NCBI RefSeq assembly: GCF_032452875.1
Contig: NC_083879.1
Span: 86,189,572-86,253,571, forward strand
DNA: 64,000 bases
Direction: 5' to 3'
Source: Bos javanicus
Taxonomy: Eukaryota; Chordata; Mammalia; Artiodactyla; Bovidae
Part shown: positions 56,511 through 64,000 of the stretch, piece by piece
Position numbering within the stretch: the first letter of the stretch is position 1
How the letters are laid out: the number at the start of each line of letters is the position of its first letter
Translations under genes and position numbers: made by a program
Notes under the pieces: model-generated
The model's database searches: none
The model's input: the letters and a program-made list of their open reading frames with translations, nothing else
What the model was told of the DNA's origin: nothing

Positions 56511-56525
56511 GGTGTTGCCTTCCTT

Positions 56526-56930
56526 TAGCGATGTCTACTGTCTACTCCCTGCTACTTTAAATAATGAACAGCATGGAGCTTTGTTTCAACCTCCGTGTGA
56601 ACCAGGGCGCAGAGAGTGGGTTTCAGAAGATTTTACTACAACAAACCCCATCAGAGGAATGAACGCTGAAACCGACACTGCGTGCCCCTTGCAGGAGCAG
56701 ACTGCATTTCTGGGGCATCCTCACCGGTGGACCCGAGTTCACTCTTTGGGACCCTGCCTCCTTTTTTCAATACAGTAGGCTTTGGGATTGATTCTGGCAA
56801 ATCCTACAGTTAGACGGTTTGGAATTAGTATGTTGGGACCTGTGTTACAACACCTCCTGGTGTAATTATAGGAGCAGGAAGTGACTGAAGGTGCTAATAC
56901 TGTCTTTGAACACACGTATTTTGCACTGAG
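56526..56930. other. Single-copy DNA
   Basis: No feature recognised. The sense frame ending at 56778 is an extension of the BovB expansion. Confidence 0.5.
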
Positions 56931-57043
56931 TCAATACTTATAAAAGGCAAGTTTCTTGAAGAGCAATTCGTGGGTAAAAAAGTGTATGAATTTTTGATAG
57001 GAAATTGCCAAATTTCTCTCCATAGAATTTATCCCACTATGCA
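56931..57043 (-). mobile_element. L1M LINE antisense, part 1
   Basis: 'gaaattgccaaatttctctc' and flanks match antisense L1M. Resumes after the SINE dimer. Confidence 0.6.
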
Positions 57044-57345
57044 ATTTAGGAGACCCTGGTTCAATTCCTGGGTCAGGAAGATCTGCTAGAGAAGGGATAG
57101 GCTACCCACTCCAGTATTCTTGGGCTTCCCTTGTGGCTCAGCTGGAAAAGAATCTGCCTGCAATGCGGGAGATATGAGTTTGACCCCTGGGTTGGGAAGA
57201 TCCCCTGGAGGAGGGGAAGGCTACCCACTCCAGTATCCTGGCCTGGAGAATTGCATGGACTGGGTGGAATTGCGCCCATGGGGTCGCAAAGAGTCAGACG
57301 CGACTGAGTGACTTTTACTTTCACTTTTGATTTTGACAACCTGAG
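57044..57345 (+). mobile_element. Dimeric Bov-tA SINE
   Basis: Sense orientation: a head-truncated first unit ('ggagaccctggttcaattcc'), the 'gggataggctacccactcc' junction near 57095, then a complete second unit ending in 'tttactttcacttttga'. The fourth example of the same dimer in this window. Confidence 0.93.
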
Positions 57346-57620
57346 AGGGAAACAGTGGCTCTCACTATATGAGGAAGTTAGCAGTCTTACGTACGAGAGG
57401 CGTTTGTACTTCATTCTCTGTCTTCTGTCTGCTGTATTTCTGCCATTAATTCTGCTAGATGGCTGGTCTTTTGCTTATTGACTTTAGAAGTTCTTTATCT
57501 ACTAGACAAATTAGCACCTTATGATATGAGTTCAAATATTTTGATCTACTTAGTCATTTGTCTTTTCTCCTTGTTCCTATTCCTTTTTGTTATTCAAAAC
57601 TTTTTTCAAAATTTTTTATG
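57346..57620 (-). mobile_element. L1M LINE antisense, part 2
   Basis: 'ggtcttttgcttattgac' and 'agaagttctttatctactag' resemble antisense L1M sequence continuing 56931-57043. Confidence 0.6.
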
Positions 57621-57624
57621 TAAG

Positions 57625-57990
57625 GTGAGGCAAAGATTTCTTAAGCATGACACCAAAAGCGTGATCTATAAAGGAAAAAAATGATATATTGAACATCATC
57701 AAAATTAAGAGCGTCTGCTCTTCTAAGGATACTTTAAAACAATGAGAAGACAAGTCACCGACTGGGAGGAAACATTCACAAATCATGTATCTGATAAAGG
57801 ATTTGCATCCAGAATATAGAAGAAACCTTTAGGACTCAGTAACAAAAAGACACGAACCCAGTTTAAAAAATGGGCAAAGTTGTGAATAGACATTTCACCA
57901 AGGAAGAGACACAAACGGCCGATGAGCACACGAAGAGACTGCAGCACCATTAATCATAGCGAGAGGCAGAGAAAACCACATTGAGACCCC
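57625..57990 (+). mobile_element. L1 LINE ORF2 end, sense
   Basis: 'tgaacatcatcaaaattaag', 'tatctgataaaggatttgc' and 'aatgggcaaagttgtgaatag' match the end of ORF2. It lies head-to-head with antisense L1 on both sides. Confidence 0.88.
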
Positions 57991-58079
57991 TCTTTTCCAA
58001 GGAAGTATAAATTTTACGAGCTAAGCCACCTTGCAGAAATCTAAAGATAAGATGGTTCCATTGGAGAAGTAGCAACATA

Positions 58080-58305
58080 ATCAAACCTTTTTTAAAAATT
58101 GTTGCAGTATAGTTGATTTACAATATTATATTATTCTCAGGTGTACAGCATGGTGATCCAGTATTTGTACAAATAATACTCCAGTGAAAGTTATTACGAG
58201 ATAATGGCTACGATCCCTGTGTCGTATAATATAACCTTGTTTCTTACCTATTGTGTACACAGTCATTTTTACCTCTTAATCCCATACCCCTGACTGGACC
58301 CTCCC
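58080..58305 (-). mobile_element. L1 LINE antisense, 3' part
   Basis: 'gcagtatagttgatttac' to 'tacctattgtgtacacag' is the antisense L1 3' end. The element continues at 58626 after a SINE insertion. Confidence 0.85.
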
Positions 58306-58317
58306 CACTTCCTTCTT

Positions 58318-58613
58318 CCAGAATCCGCCTGCAATGCAGGAGACCTGGGTTTGATCCCTGGATGGGGAAGATGCCCTGGAGGAGGGAACCCCTACCCACT
58401 CCAGTATTCTGGCCTGGAGAACTTCACGGACTGTACAGTCCATGGGGTCACAAAGAGTCGGACACGACTGAGCGACTTTAAGTAGGCTAAAGAGGAGGAA
58501 ATGGCAACCCCCTCTAGTTTTCTTGCCTGGAAAATCTCGTGCACAGAGGATCCTGGCGAGGTACAGTCCGTGGGGTGGCAAAGAGTCAGACACGACTGAG
58601 CCACGATCCCTTT
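58318..58613 (+). mobile_element. Composite Bov-tA + BovA SINE with perfect target-site duplication
   Basis: A Bov-tA unit (58318-58480) is joined by 'tttaagtaggctaaagagg' to a BovA monomer (58490-58613). The 12-base repeat 'cacttccttctt' at 58306-58317 and 58614-58625 flanks the pair perfectly. Confidence 0.96.
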
Positions 58614-58625
58614 CACTTCCTTCTT

Positions 58626-59330
58626 GCACTTGGCAACCACTGGTTTGTTTTCTATATCATTGTTTTCTGTTTTGCATATACAATTGTTTGTGTTATTTTT
58701 TGGATCCCACATGTACGTGATCACACGGTATTTGTCTTCGGTTTTGCTAAGCACGTACTCGTCTCTAGGCCCATCCATGTTGCTGCAGATGGCAGCATCG
58801 CTCGCTTTGCATAGCCGAGTGTTTGTTCCGCTGCATTTGTGTTCCATGTCCTCTTTATCCGTTCGTCTGCTAACGGGCACTCAGGCTGCTTTCGTAACTT
58901 GGCTATTGTGAACACAGTGGCTGTAAACGCTGGGGTGCGTGTATCTTTGTGAGTTAGTGTCTTCATTGTTTCCAGACTTATACCAGTAGTGGAACTGGTG
59001 GATCACATAGTGACTCTATTTTTAGTTTTTTAAGTTTTTTCTGTTCTCCATAGTGGCTGCACCCACTCGCATCCCCAGCGACCGTGTCGAGAAGCCCTTT
59101 TCTCCACGCCGTCTCAGCACTCGCTACTGTGCACTTTTGATGATGGTCATTCTGACCGGTGGGAGGTGATCCCTCGTTTTAATTTTGATTTGCATCTCTC
59201 TAATAAGTAGTGATACTGAACGTCCTTTCATGCCCCTGCTGGCCATCTGTATGTCTCCTTTGGAGAAATGTCTGTGCAGGTCTTCGGCCTATTTTTTGGG
59301 TGGGTTGTTGATTTAATCGCACATCAGGCT
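58626..59330 (-). mobile_element. L1 LINE antisense, ORF2 end and 3' region
   Basis: Continues 58080-58305 with well-known antisense phrases ('ccatccatgttgctgcagatg', 'ttctccatagtggctgc', 'ttgatttgcatctctctaat', 'ctcctttggagaaatgtctg'). No coding capacity. Confidence 0.93.
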
Positions 59331-59344
59331 TGGTCTTAGGGCCC

Positions 59345-59420
59345 AATCCTTTGCTTACTGACCTGGACACCAAGCTGGTTACTCAACCTCTGAGTCTCAG
59401 CTACTGCGCAGACCTCACAC
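59345..59420 (+). mobile_element. MIR SINE fragment
   Basis: 'ttactcaacctctgagtctc' fits the sense MIR core. Confidence 0.5.
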
Positions 59421-60597
59421 AGTTCTCTCCCCGTGGCGGGCGACCTACTGGAGATTAGCAGGGACGCGCAGACACCCACCAGGGCCTGGGCAAGAGTGGC
59501 TGCTCGTCCGATGCTGGGCACCAGGACACAGGAGCGCCAGGAAGCTGGCGGCCTTCTCCAGGGCAGGGCCCCCTCCCGCCCCCTCCCGAAGCTGTGCTGT
59601 GCTGTCCAGGTGTCCGGTCCACAGTGTCTGTTTGAAGCCATGCGGCAGGGCTGGCGGGTGATGAAATTCACACCAGGCCCGACGGACAGGCTGCAGGGCC
59701 TGTCCCCTGGGCCCTGACATCCTGTTTATTATGAAGGAGCAGCCGCCCACGGCTCCTAAGGCTCCCTGCCAGGCCGCACCCGCACCCGCATAGCGGGTCC
59801 CAGCACCTCTGCGAGCCAGGCCTGCTCCCTGCTGTGCAGGCCGCGGCGGGGTGGGGGGGGGGGGTGCGGGGGCGGGGTGCGGACCTGAAGTCCGCTAGGC
59901 GGTGGAGTCTGGATTTGAACCCCGGCACTTCCCCTGCAGGGCTCACACCCTCAGACACTTCTCCCAACCATCACTGTTTGAAGCAGGGGGCGTGAGGCGG
60001 AGGCTGCAGGGGGACCGCGGCTTCTGACCTTGGGGGTGGCTTCCTCAGGGGGCGAGCCGGCCTCATTCACAGGCGCATCTCTGCCCCGGGCTCTCCTCCA
60101 CGGGCAGACGCACTTCCCCAGGGCTCCTGGAGGGGGCGCGAGTGAGACGGACCCCAAGGAAATCTGCTGTCAGAGGCAAGGGAGCCAGATGCTTGCCCAC
60201 AAACGGAGGTCAGATAGAGACGAGGAAAGGGGTGCGCGGGGTCGGGGCAGCTCTGCCCAGAACCAGCGTGGGGGAGATTGGTGGGCACTGCAGACAGGGG
60301 ACCCCGAGAGCCGCGCCGAAGCTCCCGGAAGCGGCCTCCAGGATGGAAAAGCAAGAGTGAAGGGAGTGGAGAGGACCCCGCCGCCAGTGTCCACCCGCGG
60401 GGTTGCCGACGTTCGGAGCCCTCGCAGGCTCCATTCCAGTTAAGGCGGCGCTGGCTCAGGCTGCTCACGGCCGTCACCGCCTGGCCCGGGGCGTTCCCCT
60501 GCACGCGGGCCGGCGGGCTTTGCAGATACGGGCCTCCTGGCGGAGGAGTCTCCATGGACCTCCAGCCGCCAGCGGCCCCCCGCCCTCTCCCCCTGGG
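59421..60597. other. GC-rich single-copy DNA with a G-tract
   Basis: Bases 59849-59882 contain a 13-G run followed by GGGGGCGGGG, a strong G-quadruplex candidate. A MIR-like phrase ('tctggatttgaaccccggc') lies at about 59909-59927. Open frames on both strands are composition-driven. CpG is frequent at 60220-60560. Confidence 0.6.
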
Positions 60598-60987
60598 CCT
60601 CCCCACCCCGCCACACCCCCCCACCCCACCCCCACACACACCCCCCCACCCCACCCCCACACACACCCCGCACCCCACCCCACACACACCCCGCACCCCA
60701 CCCCACACACACCCCGCACCCCACCCCCACACACACACCCCACCCCACCCCCACACACACCCCGCACCCCACCCCACACACACCCCGCACCCCACCCCCA
60801 CACACACCCCGCACCCCACCCCCACACACACCCCGCACCCCACCCCACACACACCCCGCACCCCACCCCCACACACACCCCGCACCCCACCCCCACACAC
60901 ACCCCGCACCCCACCCCCACACACACCCCGCACCCCACCCCCACACACACCCCCCACCCCACCCCCACACACACCCCCCACCCCACC
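60598..60987. repeat. C/A-rich minisatellite, about 15 copies of a 23-26 bp unit
   Basis: Units of the form 'cacccccacacacaccccg' plus 'cacccc', varying by single C insertions and by CCCCCC replacing CCCCGC. The + strand is nearly free of G and T; the - strand is GGGGTGGGG-rich with high G-quadruplex potential. All frames are open on both strands, giving Pro/His/Thr repeats or Gly/Val/Cys repeats. Confidence 0.99.
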
Positions 60988-62130
60988 TCGGGCCCTGGAA
61001 TCACAGAGACTACCCTCACCATCCCCACCCCAGGAACCAGGCGGGAGCGCTGGCTCTGCTTGGCCCTGCGTCCCGCGTTTCCCCTCCTGGGCCAGAACGG
61101 CACACGCTGGGGCTCCAGCACGAGAGAGCCCGAGGGTGGTCGGTCTACGCGGGCCTCCCAGAGTAGGGCTCAGAGAAGGGCCTGCGGTCCACCCGGTGAG
61201 GAGGCACCTGCTGGCTCCCAGGGTGCGGGAGGCTGTGGTGTCCTGCCAGTGACGGACAGTGACGAGCCAGCCCTCCCGTGGGGAGGAGGGCAGGTGTGGG
61301 TGCGGGGTGCTTCCCCTGCCTGCCCGGAACTAAGGCCACCGAGAGGAGGGACGCACCCGCTGCGGACAGAACACAGGCATCCTCGCCAGAGGGGCCTGGG
61401 GATGGAGGGTCTCCTCCTAGAAGAGTAGCTGGCTTCCGTGGGTGCATCTGCAGCGATCACAGAGCGCAGCCCACCCTTGAGTCTTCCGAGGGCCCCGCGT
61501 GAGAAACCACGTGAGAGCTGGGCTCGCCTGGCAGGGGGACCCTCTGCTGGAGGCGGCAGATAATTGGCCAGAGGGACCACAGGATGCGGGCTGTTGCCTC
61601 CTGGCTGTCTGAACCACACAGGCACTTTGTGGGCAGGCTCAGTGGCCTTAGGTGCTTGGGGTTCACCCACCAATGGGGGGCGATTGTGCCGGAGAGCGTC
61701 CTGCTCCCACACGAGTGTTCCAGGACCAAGAGTGCATCCTTGTGGAGTAGTTCTGGAGGCCCCGTGTGCTGGGAGCTGGGGAGGGACACGCTGATGCCCA
61801 GAGGGGCGGATGCGTGCCCAGGGTCCCCTCTGCCCAGCGCCCCAGGCCCCCCATGCTGGGCCCGTGGCTGCTCGCAGCACTTCCGTGTGGGCGAGTTTGC
61901 ACCTCTTGTGCTAGAATGCCAGCTCCAAGGGGGCAGGGAGTTTCGTGGGCTCCCCTGGAGCCCCAAAGAGTCGCTGGTGTGTGCTGGGGGCTTAATCCAG
62001 AGGGTGGGATGAGCTCCAAGGAGAACACCCCCTACACCCTGCTCCGTCTCACACGGCCGGTGCTGTGCGTGGGGAGCAGCTGGAACCGCCGGCCTGTCGG
62101 GCCATTTCTGGGCTCACGTTCATGGACTGT
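60988..62130. other. GC-rich single-copy DNA
   Basis: No gene recognised. Overlapping frames on both strands (to 236 codons antisense at 61170-61880) show no domain. Confidence 0.5.
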
Positions 62131-62430
62131 CGCAGGTCTTCAGCATGCAATTAGAGTCAGAAGTGCCTTTTCACTGAGGTACCTAATGATTCATGCTGAG
62201 AATGTAATTAAAATATCGCGGTAGTTTAAAAATAATGCTCTATTAGGATAATACACCAAAATGGCTAATTCAGACTGAGTGCCTCCTGCTTTGATGACAT
62301 GATGGGGAGCATGGTATATGAAACACTTTCATCTAAAACGTGACAGTCTACACAAACACGTCCAATAATGTGCATCAGATTCTGGGTGGATGACATTTCA
62401 AACTCTCCACGTGGTCCAGACGCGGCCGAG
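62131..62430. other. AT-rich conserved-looking block
   Basis: An abrupt change from GC-rich to AT-rich sequence with several homeodomain-like cores (GCAATTAGAG, CTAATGATT, TGTAATTAAAA, GGCTAATTC). No transposon signature, microsatellite or coding frame. This is the typical look of a conserved non-coding element, but conservation cannot be seen from one sequence. Confidence 0.35.
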
Positions 62431-62809
62431 GGCAGTGTCCGGAGTTCAGGGTGGTGTTTTGAAGTCCTGGCATCCGGACGAACAGAGGCTCCTGTAAATA
62501 TCATCTCTGCTCAGCCCACCCAAAGACGGGCTGGACACCTGCCCGGCGACCTTGACCTCTGTCCTTTTCACGTTAACACAGGTTGGAATTCTGAAGCCTG
62601 AGCGAGGCTCAGAGGCTGTGCTGCTGGCTGGGGATGGGTCTCAGAGAGCCTCCAGTGCAGGAACCTCACAGTCGCTGCTGAGGAAGGGGGATAGGGGTGT
62701 GCAGGGGTGTTGGCACCCAGGCCCCCAGTCCTTGGTCCCTCACTGAGCACCCAGGGCAGCCCGGGGAACCAAGGTTCTGATCACTTCTTTACTTCTTATG
62801 GGTCTTATT
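62431..62809. other. Single-copy DNA
   Basis: Nothing recognised. Confidence 0.5.
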
Positions 62810-62975
62810 TATTTATTTATTGGAGTATAGTTGGTTTACAATGTTGTGTTAATTTCTGCTGTACAGCAAAGTGGCTCAGTTATACACATATATGCATTCT
62901 ATTTTTAAAAATTCTTTTCCATTATGGTTTATCCCAGGATGTTGGATACATTTCCCTGCGTGCAATTGGCACTAA
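62810..62975 (-). mobile_element. L1 LINE 3' end, antisense
   Basis: A TTTA run, then 'gagtatagttggtttacaatg' and 'ctgctgtacagcaaagtggc', an artiodactyl-common L1 3' end in antisense. Confidence 0.85.
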
Positions 62976-62977
62976 CT

Positions 62978-63212
62978 AGACTCCTGATGCAAAGAGCCAA
63001 TTCATTGGAAAAGACCCTGATGCTGGGAAAGATTGAGGGCAGGAGGAGAAGAGGGTGACAGAGGATGAGATGGTTGGATGGCATCACCGACTCGATGGAT
63101 ATGAGTTTGAGCAAACTCAGGGAGTGGGTGAAGGACAGGGAGGCCTGGTGTGCTGCAGTCCATGGGATCGCAAAGAGTCAGATGGGACTTGGCGACTGAA
63201 CGACAAGGAGAG
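62978..63212 (+). mobile_element. BovB 3' end, truncated
   Basis: Sense terminus of about 235 bases ('gaaaagaccctgatgctggg' to 'cttggcgactgaacgac'), including the basic RRRG-encoding stretch, broken by a TGA at about 63057. Confidence 0.95.
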
Positions 63213-64000
63213 TTCTGACACTTCCTGAGAGCTTCCCGTAACCAGCCTACAAGCTCAGCTCCCTCAGACTTGCCCAGAGGCTGTGCGAAGGCGCAGGTTG
63301 CTAAGCTGTGGGGGTCTCTGATTTGGGGGTCCCCATCGCTCATGGGCTTCCCCGGTGATGCCTGAGCGTCCAGTCTGGCCACTGTGGGGCCACCAGCAAC
63401 ATATCATACCAACAAATGCTCCCGGGGCTCAGGGTAGTCACTGTGACCCCTTTGTGTTAACAAAAAATAAAACAAAATTAAATCCAAGGAACTGCAAAAG
63501 GCACAGAGTAGGTAAGAGTCTGCTCCGCTGCACACAGTGTGACCACGGGCCGGTGAGCAGAGGGACTAACACAGACCGAAGCTGCTTCCCGGGCCTGAAC
63601 TGCCACCTGCAACCTCCCGGGGCTGCCCAGCCGCACACACAAAGCACCGCAGACCAGGAGGCTCAGCCCAGAAGTGGATCATCTCGGGCAGTCCTGGAGC
63701 CGGAGTCCAGGGTCAGGGGTCCACAGGGCTGGCTCCTCAGGAGGCTATGCCTGGCCCCCCAGAGAGCTGATGTTGGGGGGCAGCCTTGGCTTGTGGACAT
63801 GGCCCCTCAGCCTCTGCCTCTGTAGCTCCCTCTGTGGGTGTCCACCTCAGCGTCTCTTCTCCAGATGCCACTGGCCGTCATAGGACCCCCCCATCTACAC
63901 CTGCCAACCCCATCCAAGTGAGTCCCCCACATACAAATGAGTTCTGCTCCCAGAGCACGTTCGTAAGTCCGGTTTGCTCGTAAAACCAACGAGGAGAGCC
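63213..64000. other. Single-copy DNA with a possible DNA-transposon end
   Basis: No gene recognised. Bases about 63920-63995 ('acatacaaatgagttctgc', 'cacgttcgtaagtccgg') recall the terminal part of an old mammalian DNA transposon of Tigger type, a low-confidence call. Confidence 0.35.

Larger units (their letters stand above)
55094..56525 (-). mobile_element. BovB (RTE) LINE, longest copy in the window
   Basis: About 1.43 kb antisense copy with the TTCAG-type tail at 55094 and 5' truncation near 56525. Its 5' side contains a tandem expansion (next entry). CpG codons are decayed (the 'cgccga' site reads TGC-CAA), so it is older than 4331-5461. Confidence 0.97.

Noticed and set aside
60278..61428. 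Long open frames (324 and 341 codons sense, 304 and 215 antisense)
   Set aside because: They run through the C/A minisatellite, which lacks stops in all frames. Pro/His/Thr or Gly/Val/Cys repeats are by-products.

Overview
The window is nuclear DNA of a ruminant, almost certainly a bovid (cattle, bison, sheep, goat or relative). The diagnosis rests on interspersed repeats. BovB (RTE-type) LINE copies occur on both strands. There are more than twenty Bov-tA / Bov-A2 SINEs, which are tRNA-derived heads joined to BovB-derived tails and are known only from ruminants. One older cetartiodactyl CHR-type SINE is also present. Beneath these lie fossils shared by placental mammals: L1M, L2, MIR, a MaLR (MLT1-like) LTR on each strand, a Tigger1-derived element and hAT remnants. 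I cannot tell cattle from sheep or goat by reading alone.

I find no host protein-coding gene, rRNA, tRNA gene or CRISPR. The only readable coding capacity is decayed BovB reverse transcriptase. Other long open frames run across minisatellites or GC-rich DNA where stop codons are rare by composition. The window therefore reads as intergenic or deep intronic sequence.

Layout. 1-7.1 kb is dense with transposons: a SINE, a BovB piece, an L1 split by younger insertions, the best-preserved BovB copy (4331-5461), then an antisense L1M tail carrying a SINE dimer, an hAT fossil and a BovB tail. 7.1-27.6 kb is mostly single-copy GC-rich DNA with scattered SINEs, a 15-18 bp minisatellite (15.2 kb) and a long alternating purine-pyrimidine tract (21.9 kb). 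27.7-29.2 kb is an antisense BovB. 29.2-50 kb is single-copy DNA punctuated by SINEs and many short local duplications, including a two-level minisatellite (34.7-35.1 kb) and a CpG-saturated 12-bp minisatellite next to a promoter-like motif cluster (48.4-48.7 kb). At 50.2 kb and 56.4 kb two BovB copies each carry an internal tandem expansion of their own sequence. 54-59.3 kb is a nested SINE / BovB / L1 mosaic. 59.3-62 kb is GC-rich, with a G-tract and a 390-bp C/A-rich minisatellite (60.6-61.0 kb). The window closes with an AT-rich conserved-looking block (62.1-62.4 kb), an L1 end and a BovB tail.

Two themes stand out. One is pervasive short tandem duplication (units 12, 23-26, 41, 47, 48, 51, 54, 55, 58, 63-65 and 68 bp), typical of recombination-prone, GC-rich, often subtelomeric mammalian DNA. 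The other is AT-rich, homeodomain-motif-bearing islands in GC-rich surroundings, which look like conserved non-coding elements but need alignment to prove. Family assignments come from memory of consensus sequences, so boundaries are good to about 5-20 bases.
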